Shown here in pieces: positions 42,401-53,889 of a stretch of 64,000 nt of DNA. The translations under genes and the position numbers were made by a program. The notes below the pieces were generated by a model. That model ran no database searches, was not told the origin of the DNA, and saw only the letters and a list, made by a program, of their open reading frames with translations. Source of the stretch: Isoetes taiwanensis. Its lineage: Eukaryota > Streptophyta > Lycopodiopsida > Isoetales > Isoetaceae. Location: positions 9,502,134 to 9,566,133 of the forward strand of contig JAJEKV010000028.1 in the NCBI GenBank assembly GCA_021234155.1, given 5' to 3'. Numbering within the stretch: the first letter of the stretch is position 1; every line of letters begins with the position of its first letter.

Positions 42401-43410
42401 CTCAAGTGCCTGATTGGCAATATTAAAGGGATCTAGAATCAAACCTTGTTTAACTTGTCGAACTTGGTTGTATAGGTCAATCTTAGTTTCCCGGAATTTG
42501 GTAGCCCGTAGTTTCCCCCACTTTTTTATCCAATCCTTCATATCGGCATTTTTCTTGATCCAGGATTTCATACTAGGAAGACCCTCTTCCCTTGACTGAG
42601 CTAACAGGTATTCTTTGAATGGTATGCAAAAGAGATCCTTCCCTAGGAGCCCTGTATTGAATTTAAAGGGGACATTTCCTTTTCGTCTGGCAGAAGGAAG
42701 ATCTTCAAATACTAGTTTTTGTGGGATATGATCTGACTGGGAAAAAGAAAGGTCCCCTTCCACATAGCATCGATCCATAAAGAGGGCTGACTTGTTAGCC
42801 ACATAAAATCTATCTAGCAGACAGTAAACTCTGTCCATTCCTTTTTGTTTATTAGACCATGAATAGGGAGTATTCGATGGTGGGAGGAGAAGGAAGCCAC
42901 AATTGTTGAGAAGGGAATCCCATGCCAGTCGCTCCTCCCCCAAGAGGTTTCTATACAAGCCAATCTTTTGATCCCAAACATCCGTCATATTGAGGTCACC
43001 ACCTAGTACCCAGTTGGCCACCGGCTGACTGATCACCCAATCCATGATTTCCTTCCATAGAATGGCTCTTTCCGCAGGCTTATTTGTTGCATAGATATTA
43101 ATCACTCCCCATTGAATCCCATCTGTATCAAATTGCACAGCTTGCCACCTTCCATCTGTCCCAGCATATTGCAGCTTACCCTTCCATAAAGTTCCCGTAC
43201 CCCCTTTAGTGCCCCTGGCAGCACAGGTAAAAGAGAAATACTGGCTTCCTACCCAGGCACCTAAGGAACTGGCCTCGAAGTCAGGGAGTCTATGTTCCTG
43301 TATAAGTAGGATATCTGCGCTTATCGATCTCATTGCTACTAAAACTCTAGCCCTCTTTAGGGGTCCTTTGATACCTTGAAGGTTCCACGAAATAATCTTC
43401 ATGATTTTTC
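39478..43410 (-). mobile_element. L1-type LINE, ORF2-bearing copy
   Basis: Minus-strand element: ORF2 (43402 to 39782), about 300 bp 3 prime UTR and a short A-run (T-run at 39478-39485 on the plus strand) after ACATACTCTTACCCT. No ORF1 is seen upstream before the separate poly(A) at 43797, so it is truncated at the 5 prime end. Target-site duplications were not identified. Confidence 0.85.
39782..43402 (-). pseudogene. LINE ORF2: endonuclease, reverse transcriptase, zf-RVT (broken)
   Basis: The endonuclease domain (43402-42700) is intact: MKIISWNLQGIKG (Asn8), LLIQEHRLPD (Glu), GGDLNM and QSDHIP carry the AP-endonuclease catalytic residues. A TAA at 42398-42400 interrupts ORF2, then coding continues (KTKWYAEVDHESSKCFFRLA). 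Frameshifts occur near 42110 and 41725. The RT has SGKSPGHDGFPPEFY, EWRPIALTNVLYKV, KLDFRRAYDSLRW, KGITQGCPLAPYLF and the active-site YADDTFLF near 41300. After more damage at 41090-40780, the zinc-binding tail is CPLGCGVSETMDHLFFCPII (C-x3-C, H-x4-C). The C-terminus shifts frame near 39990 and ends NWDLDLSSVQ. Target-primed reverse transcription would be its function if intact. Confidence 0.9.
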
Positions 43411-43789
43411 TATTTGAGTAGCATCATCCCCTATTACGTACCCCTTATGGGAGCATATTTCCCCAGTGGTCTCAATCAGTCCATCTGACAGAGGGCACAG
43501 TATATATGACCTTTCTCTTTTCTACATCGATCCCCCATCTCAACAAAGGTCAACCACAAAAGATACACCAATATCATAACCTGTACAATTCCCCCCCACC
43601 AGCATAAGCATATAGGTGGCTCCCCATCCCTAGCACTCCCTAGAGGTGTTTTATAAGTGGCCCACCATCCCTAGCACTCCTTACATGTTTTATTGCAACC
43701 ACATATAAATATGTAAACCATGAGTGTCACTTTTGAAAATGGTTAGACCATGTGGTGCAAAAGATAGGCCCATATAGCAAAAGCCCCCT

Positions 43790-43796
<7 letters not shown>
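43403..43796. other. No recognisable gene
   Basis: Contains a short direct duplication, GTGGC(T/C)CCCCATCCCTAGCACTCC at about 43618 and 43654. Otherwise featureless. Confidence 0.5.

Positions 43797-43820
<24 letters not shown>
43797..43820 (-). other. Poly(A) tract of a minus-strand retrocopy
   Basis: T-run of 24, read on the minus strand as TTTATTAATA then A-run. It probably marks the 3 prime end of a retrocopy extending to higher coordinates; its body is not identified. Confidence 0.5.
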
Positions 43821-43821
<1 letters not shown>

Positions 43822-44194
43822 TTAATAAACATGAAAGCTAGCATGAGACATGAACTGGAATCGTGAGATCACTTGGGTGTTGGCAAAAGGTATTATCAGG
43901 GGAATTTAAACTAGAAGGATATATGGTCTCAAAATAGTTAGCCAATAACAAAAACAAAAACATTAACCTATGGGTTGCAATTGCTAAACTTTAGGGCTAC
44001 GAAAAATGGCTCGTTAGGGTTCCGGCTACTGCATATAGCTGGAAGAGATGGAGGATTACACATCTCCGTCAAGAAAAGAAGCTGGAAATTAGTTTGGGAT
44101 GATTTATGGATAATAGTAAAGTGCATAAGGGCTGGCCTAAAGCCACGACCAGTGTAGTGCCGCTCGGCTAAGGACAGGAAGTTAGAATAAAAAG

Positions 44195-44668
44195 ATGCAG
44201 TGGGGCATCTACCTTTTGCTAGTTCCGACCTCCACAGATGAAGCTTGTATGCTGGCCCTGAGCATGGGCAGGAAGAAGGGAGATTTAAATATGTCCACAA
44301 GAAGGAAGCTAGATCTTGAAGCTGGCAAAGCGCCCAAGAGAAAGAAGATATGGGAATTTCGTAGGGCTGTGAATAATGCTAAATGTATGGAGGGGTTGGA
44401 AAATCCAAAGGCAGCCATAGGGAAGGAAGGGAGCAGTGGAAAATATGAGGATGGCAGCAGTAAGATTGCTGAGAAAATGGAGCTAGGCACCAAGAATAAA
44501 GAAAATGAGGATGTTCTTGCCAACTTGGACGGGAGCACAAAGGAAGATTCTGCAAATATGGCAGCAGCAAAACAACTCAAGGGATTACCCTCAGGAGCGA
44601 AAAACATTCAGGTTTATGCTTACCTATTTGTATGGATGCTAGATTTGCTGTGTAGAAAGATAAAATAA
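44195..44668 (+). CDS. Lys/Glu-rich ORF, unrecognised
   Basis: Open frame of 157 codons. From about residue 24 it reads SMGRKKGDLNMSTRRKLDLE, then KRKKIWEFRRAVNNAKCMEG and a Lys/Glu/Asp/Ser-rich stretch to GLPSGAKNIQ, where CAG|GTTTAT could be a donor. The first 20 residues look less coding-like. No domain known; it could be an exon or retrocopy piece. The region 44669-46140 that follows has no recognisable gene. Confidence 0.3.
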   Translation: MQWGIYLLLVPTSTDEACMLALSMGRKKGDLNMSTRRKLDLEAGKAPKRKKIWEFRRAVNNAKCMEGLENPKAAIGKEGSSGKYEDGSSKIAEKMELGTKNKENEDVLANLDGSTKEDSANMAAAKQLKGLPSGAKNIQVYAYLFVWMLDLLCRKIK

Positions 44669-46141
44669 GAACTAGATGGATCTTATTAAATTAAGAGCAG
44701 GAGTATAGTATAAGAATTAGCATTGTTGCAGTTTGCTCAATAGTTTCAAGTGGAAAATAAGATAAATAGTATGATATGTTACATAGACAGGAAGCTGGAT
44801 CTGGGATCTAATGGATCTTTCAGTTTTTAATGGCTAGAGACTAACTATTTTGGTCTTAAGACTAAACTAGCACAACTAAGCTCTGGTATTATAGGCTTAT
44901 AAAGTCTGCTGTACAAGGAAATTACTGGCAGAATTAAAACTGGAAAAAGATATTAAGAGATGCATGAGCTATAACTATGGAAATTAACATTTGCAGAATT
45001 CCTGACTGTACCATGGTAGATCTATTGAAGGAAATGGTAAGATATTGCATTATTAGAATTAACTTATAGCTGTGATAATTCCAGGGCATCCCGAAATCAG
45101 CTATAGATAGAAGTGCTGAGATTATATGAATTTGCTCTAGCAATAACAATCTGATACACGAGGACTACATGATATATTGTACACAATAGGATGAGCTGGC
45201 AACACTAGGAGTTCTTAAAGCTACTAGGCTGCACAATACTTATGGTTAAACTGGCTGCTAAGAAAATGTTACTGATTATTTGACAGTGCTGAGCTGATAC
45301 ATAGGACAGAAATAGAACATTAGATTTGAAGGATATAAGGAAACTAAAGCATGAATTGCTTAAGCAAGTGCTGGCAAGTAGGTGTTATGACAGGTCTATG
45401 AGTATCTAATTAATTGTTTATGCTTTGTTCTGCTCCAAGGTAAGGGAGCCCCCTATTTACTCGTGCAGAAAGGGTTAGGCATTCCTAGCCCCTAATTGAA
45501 ATGATAACTGGTGGAATAACAGATAGATTCTAAACACATGAGTTGTACTCCAGGTTTGCATGCACAAAACTACCATTAAAGACATGGTGAAGGGGAATAC
45601 CCAAGAGACCTATTGCTTACCTGCTAGTTCTTCCATTATTACCCTCACTGGCTAATATTTGGTTGTTTAACTGCAGGTAACCAGGTTTCTTGCTCCATGC
45701 TTTGATGTTTCTTAGCTTATGGTACTGTTTACGAAGACTTCAAGTAAGCTCGTTCCATTAGGAAGATTTTCTGGCACAAGATACACAGATTATGCAATTT
45801 TCATATATAAATATTCTGTTATGTAAATTATATGATTGGCAGATAGCATGTTTCTATTGAAAACAGTCTAAATCAGAATATTATGGTTTTCTAGATTTGT
45901 TTGTACTTATGAATGATAAAGATCTGTATATTTATTGACTCTTTGGATTAGCAAGAAATTAAAGTTCATTGGAGATCCTGTTAAGGTCAGTATACAAATA
46001 TAGTTGTAATTTTGATGTTATAAGGTTATAACCTGTTCTTGGCTTAGGAATCATGTCCTGTTAAAGTTCCTAAGACTGCCAAAGGCAGACTTGTTATTTC
46101 CAAATGGAAGTATCAAGGATGGATGTCCAGTACGTTTTCGG

Positions 46142-46164
46142 GTTTTTTTTTTTTTTTTTTTTTT
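46142..46164 (-). other. Poly(A) tract of a minus-strand LINE end
   Basis: T-run of about 22. On the minus strand the preceding ACATCTTTTACTCTC resembles the LINE end at 39486 (ACATACTCTTACCCT), so a LINE 3 prime end is likely. Confidence 0.5.
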
Positions 46165-46333
46165 GAGAGTAAAAGATGTTTTTTCCATTAATTAATTAAA
46201 GCCATACAATTGTCCTTCTAATGGGAGTGTGAACTTCCTCATTAGTTGCAGCCAAAATATAGTTAACCTCAAATAGGTATACGATATTACAAAAAGTTAA
46301 CTGTAGTAAAAGGTGTCAAATAGTTCAGGCAAG

Positions 46334-46800
46334 TTAATCACAGGAATGTGAATTATGCCAATAGTATCTGCTTTGCCCCTCTGGTGGAGCTTTGATTGTG
46401 GAGATCACTGAGTTCCTTGGAATAACCTGCATCATAATATTACCAACCAAGTGCATAGCAAAAATGTTAAGCAAGAGAAAGACAAAATACTGAGCATGAG
46501 CAACTGACACAAGTTCGGATAGCATGACAGAAGGAGAAGTCATGTGGATGGAATGAAGGATGAGGGATTAAGCAGATGAGGAGGCTTGGCTAGTGATCTG
46601 GTCGAAAATGGAATTGTATACCCAATAGAAGCCTTTATCTGTGCCAAACATGTAACTATTGAATTCTGATCCACTTTCCATGATGAGGGAGTAAATGTTT
46701 TCTTTTCCCATCAGAAGCAGCAGTGTACCGTATGCATCAGCTAGCATTTTGTGTGAGTAATACATCTCTCTGTACCTTGCAAGCTGCCTTTCTGTCAACG
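46334..46800 (-). pseudogene. Exon-like minus-strand frame with one stop, unrecognised
   Basis: After an acceptor-like TTTCTCGTTGACAG (minus, near 46797), one frame reads RQLARYREMYYSHKMLADAY, LLLLMGKENIYSLIMESGS and FNSYMFGTDKGFYWVYNSIF. TAA (46568-46570) interrupts it, and the same frame continues to 46334 (VIPRNSVISTIKAPPEGQSR). Composition is protein-like. No domain recognised. Confidence 0.35.
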
Positions 46801-46811
46801 AGAAATGATAC

Positions 46812-47420
46812 ATGAAGAGAAAGTTGAATAGACAGTACACGTGGAATTCTTATTGCCCCCAGAAGGTCAACTACTTTATCTGGCTAATTGCCCAGAGGAG
46901 TCTCTCCAATCTTGTCTCCCTTTCTAAGAGAAACCCTACCATTGTGCCTAATTGTCAATCTAATTGCTCGGAAAATGAATCTATGGATCACATTTTTCAG
47001 TGCCCTAAGCTCTCCAGTTTCTGGAGTTGGTTCTATACAAAATTTAGTAATTTTTTTTCTGTTAATCTGCATGACAACTTGCTAAACTTTATCCAAAATA
47101 ATGATGCCTTGAGAAACACCATTATGTTCACTGCTCTTTGGAATATCTGGAAATCTAGAAATAGGATTGTGCATGGTCATAAAAAATTATCTACTTTCTG
47201 GATCAAAATGTCCTTTCAGCTAGATCTGGAAGCTTATGGTTCTGCTCATAAGTGTAAATTTGCAGACTCCTATGACAGAAATTGGGATCACATTGGTAAA
47301 TTTATTGGTGGATATAATATTTTTGTTTCTCATCTTCAAGTTGTCAATTCTAATGCATCTTTCTCTGATTTGTTTGATAGAGTATCTGGACTTTCTCAGA
47401 GGGGAGGGCAGGACTAAATT
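46812..47420 (+). pseudogene. LINE ORF2 C-terminal fragment (zf-RVT)
   Basis: Open frame with CPQKVNYFIWLIAQRSLSNL, CQSNCSENESMDHIFQCPKL and LWNIWKSRNRIVHGHKK, matching the zinc-binding tail region of plant L1 ORF2. The end (DSYDRNWDHIGKFIGGYNIF) parallels the LINE end at 39.8 kb (NYNKNLDRIGSIRGFYSFF). The 5 prime portion, including the RT, is absent. Orientation is opposite to the 39.5-43.4 kb LINE. Confidence 0.75.
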
Positions 47421-47884
47421 TGACACTATGTTGACTTATCACGAGGCCAGCTTATACTGCAACAATACTGGAGTTGCAAACTTAAGGCCTCCAGGGCCAA
47501 CTGCATCTAGGGATGAAGTTAAAGTGTATGAGGTCAGAAGCAACAGTAATGAAAGATCATAGGGCCAAAATTTATTGCAGGAAGGTCATACAGATGTACT
47601 GTCCCTCCCCATTTATCGGTCCAATAATCACCTTTGTCCTTATTGTAATGTAGACTCATTCTTGTCTTGTTATGTGTGACACTGAAGCCATCCAAGGTCA
47701 TTGTTCCCTTTATCCCCAGCATGCTAACCCAATGATGAGTGTGTAATTTTCCAACGTAATGATGGGTGAGTAAATTTCCAACGTAATGATGGGTGAGTAA
47801 AAGGGGTTCAATGGATTCTACCCAACATGATTGAAACACTACAACCCCAAAATTTGTTCCACGGTTGAAAACAACAGTAAAAAC

Positions 47885-48135
47885 ACACTACGGGTTGTTT
47901 TTTTGAAGATTTAAAAAAAAACTATACGTAGTTATACGGGGGCGTGGTTTTTCAAGGATATGCTGTAGTTTTTCTTAGGGAGCCGTAGTTTTTTTGTGTG
48001 GTTTCTTAAGGAGGCGTAGTTTCTTTTTTAAAGATGTGTTGTTTTCTCAGGCGATATGGTTTTTTGAAGGGATGTTTTTTCTAAGGTGTTGTTTTTTAAG
48101 GTAGTGTTTTTTTTTTAGGGGTGGTTTTTTATGGT
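47885..48135 (+). repeat. Left subterminal repeats of the CACTA-like element
   Basis: Motifs GCGTGGTTTTTC, TGTAGTTTTTC, CCGTAGTTTTTTT, GCGTAGTTTC and later GTTGTTTTT or ATGGTTTTTT, about every 20-30 bp. A GT microsatellite follows at 48216-48231. Confidence 0.75.
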
Positions 48136-48354
48136 TTTCTAAGAATCCATGTATGACCAAGTTGTCTGCATGCCATTACAAATTGACACTCTTCACTGGC
48201 ATTTGGCTTCATACATGTGTGTGTGTGTGTGAGCTTCTAGAAAGTGAAACTTGAAGACATCAGATCACTTGGCAACTTGTAGAAGACACATTGATATGAA
48301 GAACCAAAGATGGACTTTGGGTTGGCATCATATAGGCATTTCTTGAAGGACTCA

Positions 48355-49795
48355 AACATGCCACACCCACTTTAACATGCCAAGGTGGCTCTAACATGGC
48401 AAGGTGGCTCAAACATGCCACGTGGACTCCAACATGCCACCTAGGCTCCAACATGCCAAGGTGGCTAAATCATGCCACGTGGGCTCCAACATGCCAACTA
48501 GGCTCCAATACAAGGTGGCTCAAACATGCCATGTGGGCTCCAACATGCCACCTAGGCTCCAACATGCCAAGGTGGCTCAAACATGTCACCTCGGCTCCAA
48601 CATTCCACCCAGGCTCAAACATGCCAAGGTATCTCAAACATGCCACGCGGGCTCCAACATGCCAAGCTGGCTCACAACATGCCACCTAGGCTCCAACATG
48701 CCACGGCGGGCTCCAAAATGCCACCTAGGCTCCAACATGCCAAGATGGCTCCAACATGCCACCTAGTCTCAAACATGCAAAGGTGGTTCAAACATGCCAA
48801 GGTGGCTCAAACATGCCATGCGGGCTCCAATATGCCACCTAGACGCCAAGATGGCTCGAACATGCCACACGGACTCCAACATGCCACCTAGGCTCCAACA
48901 TGCCAAGGTGGCTCAAACATGCCACGTGGGCTCCAACATGCCACCTAGGCTCCAACGTACCAAGGTGGCTCAAACATGCCACCAAGGCTCCAACATGCCA
49001 AGGTGCCTCAAACATGCCACCAAGGCTCCAACATGCCAAGGTGGCTCAAACATGCCACGCGGGCTCCAAGGCCACCTAGGCTCCAACATGCCAAGGTGGC
49101 TCAAACATGGCACGTGGGCTCCAACATGCCTTCTAGGCTCCAATCAAACATGCCACCTAGGCTCAAACATGCCAAGGTGGCTCAAACATGCCACGTGTGC
49201 TCCAACATGCCACCTAGGCTCCAACATGCCAAGGTGGCTCAAACATGCCATCTAGCCTCCAACATGCCACCTAGGCTCCAACATGCCAAGGTGGCTCCAA
49301 CATGCCAAGGTGGCTCAAACACGCCAAGGTGGCTCAAACATGCCACGCGGCCTAGGCTCCAACATGCCACCTAGGCTCCAACATGCCAAGGTGGCTCAAA
49401 CATGCCACCTAGGTTCCAACATGCCACATATAGGCTCAAACATGCCAAGGTGGCTCAAACATGCCACCCTGGCTCCAACATGCCACAAACATGCCAAGGT
49501 GGCTCCAACATGCCAAGGTGGCTCAAACATGCCACCTAGGCTCCAACATGCCACCTAGGCTCAAACATGCCAAGGTGGCTCAAATATGCTATGTGGGCCC
49601 CAACATGCCACCTAGGCTCCAACATACCAAGGTGGATCAGGCATGCCACCTAGGCTCAGGAGAGGCCGGACCCTGAGAGACGGACCTTAGAAAGGCTCCC
49701 GATGCCACTATAGGCTCAAACATGCCACTATAGGCTCAAACATGCCATGGTGGCTTAAACATGCCACGCGGGCTCCAACATGCCATCTAGGCTCG
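48355..49795. repeat. 19-bp minisatellite array, about 75 copies
   Basis: The monomer is ACATGCCA-NNNN-GGCTCMA, 19 bp, with the variable tetramer mostly AGGT, CCTA or CGTG; these alternate so that 38-bp dimers are common. Because 19 is not a multiple of three and no phase of the common monomers holds a stop, long open frames exist in all plus frames and on the minus strand, each encoding the same 19-residue cycle (QHAKVAQTCHxGSNMPPRL). They are not taken as genes. Confidence 0.95.
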
Positions 49796-50169
49796 ATTGT
49801 TGCTCTGATAACGTCCCAATCCAACAGAAGAAGATGAGGTCTCCTATTGAACACACAGCCATTTCTGGATTTATCATGCATCCTTTGCCGCCATTCTAAG
49901 TTTTCTATCAAGAAACGGCAACTAAAATAGTACATAGAAACAAGATTGAAATGGACATCGAATCGAAACAAGATCGATCCAAAAAATGGGCATTGCATAG
50001 ACACGAGCGATTGAAGGAATTGGATAGTGCATAGAAACAGGAGCAGGAGCGATGATTATGCTTAACACAAGAGTGATGAATAGTGCTTAGAGTGATTGAA
50101 GGAATTGAACAGTTCTTAGACACAAGAGCGATGAAGAAAACAACAATCGAAGGAATTGACAATAGAGAA

Positions 50170-51180
50170 CAAAGCGATCAAAGGAATTTTACAGCCATCT
50201 CTAATACCACAAGAACAACATTCTCAGGGCTTCTAGAGCCATCTCTAATAGAACAAGCAAAGCATTTGTGGCCAGAGTCTGGGTTTTGGTTTCATGGGGG
50301 TTCTGAGTTTTTCTGTTGTTGTGGAGTTGCATGCATTATTGGTATTCTTGCCTCAGATTTCATTCAGAATATTTATCTCAGTTTTAATTTCGAATGCACA
50401 ACCGCTTTAAATTTGTATTTTGGATTTTGTTCCGGTTGAAGATGCATGGTTGCTTGGAGGCAGCTCAATCCGACATGCTCCATTCGGACACAAACCCCTT
50501 TTGCCTTTTCAAACCCGATGCGATGGCGGCAACTAGTTCTTTGGTTTCTTCTTTGTTGGGTTATGGTCATATGATATGATTTAGCCGCATGTGCTTCGTT
50601 CCACGGAGCTTATCGGGTTTAAGGCTTGGGCTTGATCGAACCAGCGGCATGTGCGTATTTGCACATTTTGGTGTATCCATTGTTTATAAGTGATAACTCA
50701 ATGGCTTAACAATGGTTAAAACTTAAAAAATACTGAGAAGGTACTTAGGCGATAAGGTTGCGCTTTAGGGGCATTTTAATAATTTCGTCTCGGGGCAAAC
50801 ATGGGTATTATTAACAAAGGGGGCATTTTAACAATTTGTGAAAATACATGGGTATTTTTATAATTTTCCCATAAAATAATGAATTTTTATAATTTTCCTA
50901 TAAAATAATGAATTTGTTAGGTGTGGAAAATAAAATAATATTTTATATATCTGGCGTGATTTTTTTTTGTCAAAGGCCGAGATAAGCGGCCGCAGATCTT
51001 GATCCGAGTCCTTTGATCTTATTGGTCTTTATTTAGCGGTTTCAGATTGACTCAAAGATGAATGGTATAGATGTTGATCCTAGTCCTATGATATTGCGGC
51101 TACCAAAATGAAGGGTGAGATTGAAATCCGAGATTATCCCGCCATTGTGCATACGTGTTTCTTTCCCTCTCGTATTCTTT
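50170..51180. other. Transposon interior, no recognisable gene
   Basis: Before this, 49998-50170 has diverged repeats of GATTGAAGGAATTG and ACAAGAGCGATGA. The rest is AT-rich without a domain-bearing ORF. Confidence 0.5.
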
Positions 51181-51189
51181 CTCCAGCTG

Positions 51190-51405
51190 TAGGCTATGGC
51201 GCTATGGCAGAGCAGGCTATGGCGATGGCAGTTTTACCGGCCCGGCTCTCGTATTCTTTCTCGCCTCTGAGGCTATGGCTATATGGAGCAAAGCGAGGCT
51301 ATGGCGATGGCGATTCCGGGCCATGGCGATGGCAGATCCGGCAGATCCGGATGGCTATGGCGATGGCAGATCCGGCAAATGGGCTATGGCGTGCTGGCGA
51401 TGGCA
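51190..51405. repeat. GGCTATGGCGATGGCAGATCCGG minisatellite
   Basis: About ten diverged copies of GGCTATGGCGATGGC, some followed by AGATCCGG. Open frames through it are by-products. Confidence 0.85.
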
Positions 51406-52204
51406 AACAGGTTTTTTTTCATTCTATTTTTACCCTAAAAACAATTTGGCGATCCGGCCGGATTTGATTCCCAAGGATTTGGGCTTTGCTTGTCCTTCAA
51501 GGAATGCGAGAAATTCAAAGATGTTTGTAGATGTTTGTTTTCTTTAAATAATTTCTCATCTATTGTTTCCATGAGAACATAACCGGTGCTACCATAACAA
51601 AGAATCAATGGTCTATTCCTCGAACCTTATCGTAAACCATTACCCCGAACGAGGGCCGACTCATGACGGATTACAATAATTACATGCGGCTGTCTTGGCG
51701 CAAATGGCACTGAAACAGGGGCGATATCTGGTAAAACATTCCGAAACTTCTTTCTTCTATAAAAGTCCTTTCTGATCAGGAATATTTCTGCAGACAATGC
51801 ACAGATAGGTTTGAGGCAAAATCGGGGCTTTCAAGTATGGCTACTTCAAGAAAAACCTATGAAAGGCATCAAAAGATTTCTGAGAACTAGAAAGGAATAG
51901 GTAACATGCAGTTGAATTTATTTTAATAAAATATGTGTTCATGAACTAGTTTTATGAACTCATGTTTTAAAACATGAGCTGTTGTAACAAAATATGTGAA
52001 TAAACTGATTTTAGAACATGATGTAAACTGTCTACAAGAAATGTTGAATATGTATTCAAAGTCTATATATTTTGAATAATGCAAAAATTCCTTGTTTACT
52101 ATTACAATCATCTAACTGTATTATCTCTTGACAATGGAAAACAATCGCTAATCCTAAGTTTCATATCTTTGTTGTTTTTGTTTAATTTGAACACATTGTT
52201 TCTA

Positions 52205-52700
52205 CACTACAAAAAAAATATATATGTTATTGTACCAAAAACAACACAAGAAAAAACGTGTTATTAATGAAAAACATAATACAAATACTAAAAATAACAT
52301 GAGAAAAACTGTGCTAAAAAAACTTATATATAGGACTATGCATTGTTTTTAGCTAAAGGCCACATCTAAGAACCATGCATTGTTTCTTTTTTTTAGCGAA
52401 GCCACGCATAGAATCCGGCATTGTTTTTCTCTATAAACAACGGTGAAAACCACACATAAAAATGCGAAACTACACATAGAATTTGGCATTGTTTTTCTCT
52501 ATAAACAATGGTGAAAACCACACATAAAAATTACGAGTTGTTTTTGTCTAAAAACCACGCATGAAAACTACGCGTTCTTTTCGTGTGAAAAACTACATTA
52601 AAAAACTACTGTTGTTTCTAGCATTTTCGGAACATTTATATGGGTGGTCTTTGAGTGTTGTTTTCTTGCAAAAACAACAGCAAAAAACTACATATAGAGC
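52205..52700 (-). repeat. Right subterminal repeats of the CACTA-like element
   Basis: On the minus strand, reading inward from 52700: TGTAGTTTTTTG, AGTAGTTTTTT, TGTAGTTTTTC, GCGTAGTTTTC, GCGTGGTTTTTAG, TGTGGTTTTC. A 78-bp tandem duplication (GGCATTGTTTTTCTCTATAA to ACCACACATAAAAA) spans 52418-52530. An internal CACTACAAAAAAAA lies at 52205. Confidence 0.75.
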
Positions 52701-52719
52701 AGATTTTGGGGTTAGTGTG

Positions 52720-53587
52720 AAATTTACCAAGGTACATAGCCCCCCTTATGATATCCCATATAATCACCCACCATTGCCAATTTATGTTTGGAGGCATTCC
52801 CCTCCCCAACAACTGCCATATAAGGCCCATTACCCAATATTGTTGCCAATGGTCAGAATTCCCATATGTCAGCCCCATTGACCATGGCCCAAAGCTAAAC
52901 ATTGGGAATGACTCGTTAATCAACCCAGGCCACTGTATTAGCCCTATTGCACCCCAACCAATTAAGGAGCCCCTATCCCCTTCCCAGGTGAACAGGGTAA
53001 TATCCCATCCATTATGTTGAGGTTTAAGCCGCTCCCCTTCTTGCCAATGCTGTGGGGAGGTCCCACCCCCATAAAACCCACTAAATCGACTACCTCTTCA
53101 AATTATTAGAGGTATCATAGCTAGATATATAAGTTCCTTATTTCCTGTGGCCCATGTCTCTATATTAAAAGACCAACCATCCCATTGCCCTATCTCTATT
53201 ATTAGCAAATTGTCATAGCCATAGCCTTTTAGCTATTTTTTATAGCAAGAAATTTTTGACCACAATTTGAGCAGCCATATTCCATTGTTTGAACTAGAAG
53301 GGTAATTTGGTTCCATTGTGGCATTTTTAAACCATATTGAACTGATTGTTACAATATAACACAAATTAAGGTACAACAGCATGTCATTGATTTCAGCAGT
53401 AACATCATTTACAATGTTTGCATTTATAATATTTGCTGAACCATACAGAAATATACTCCAAAACCTGTCCCATACTATTGCATTCTTGTTTGCCCAGGCT
53501 ATCCTACTATTCTGCCCATATTCTTCAACTATTCCACCACCTTTTATGTTTCGAACCTTCTGGCCAGCTGCTCTATTACCCTTCTAG
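52720..53587 (-). other. CCCAT-rich region with a Trp-rich minus frame
   Basis: From about 53100 down to 52636 one minus frame lacks stops and reads unusually rich in Trp and Gly (SPQHWQEGERLK, GWGAIGLIQWPG, DHWQQYWVMGLIWQLL). The plus strand is rich in CCAT, CCCAT and GCCAAT, so the frame may be a composition effect. No start codon with context, no known domain, and part of it lies inside the adjacent transposon. Confidence 0.3.
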
Positions 53588-53889
53588 TGTGTCTTTGGCA
53601 CAGGAACTGTAGCAATTCCAACTTCCATAAACTGTCCCATATCAGTGCTGATCCTATTATCTGCCGTATTAGCAATTTGAGTATTTTTAGTCATGCTTGT
53701 GCTACTATGAGCTGAATTCCATAGGCCAGCCCCATATATATTGTATTCATAGTGCCAAAAACCCAGGTTTCCAGTAACAAACACGAGTCTCACACTTGGT
53801 TTAGCCAAACATACTTTGAACCTTAACAGACTATATATGATACATAATTTCAGGTAAAAGCATGAGTAGGAGGAGCTGAGGGAAAACTT

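Larger units (their letters stand above)
47837..52717. mobile_element. CACTA-like DNA transposon, 4881 bp, non-autonomous
   Basis: The left end CACTACAACCCCAAAATTTG (47837) and the inverted right end CACTAACCCCAAAATCTGC (read on the minus strand from 52717) match except for a 2-bp indel and one or two changes. TGAAA flanks both sides (47832-47836 and 52718-52722). Just inside both ends, short motifs GTAGTTTTT and CGTGGTTTTT recur, all pointing inward, the usual subterminal repeat layout of CACTA elements. CACTA elements normally make 3-bp duplications; here 5 bp match, or 3 bp (TGA) if two extra A belong to the left end. No transposase ORF is recognised. The interior is filled by minisatellites. 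Confidence 0.75.

Noticed and set aside
48396-49676. Many overlapping 70-150 codon ORFs in all frames
   Set aside because: They are products of the stop-free 19-bp monomer; each encodes the same 19-residue cycle and none has a unique start or end.
48355-49795. CRISPR-like array
   Set aside because: The 19-bp units are contiguous with no 30-40 bp unique spacers, and the host is a eukaryote.
49800-49822. TTGCTCTGATA resembling the reverse of a Met-tRNA primer-binding site
   Set aside because: Only 10-11 bases match, no LTR end is evident beside it, and it lies inside the CACTA-like element.
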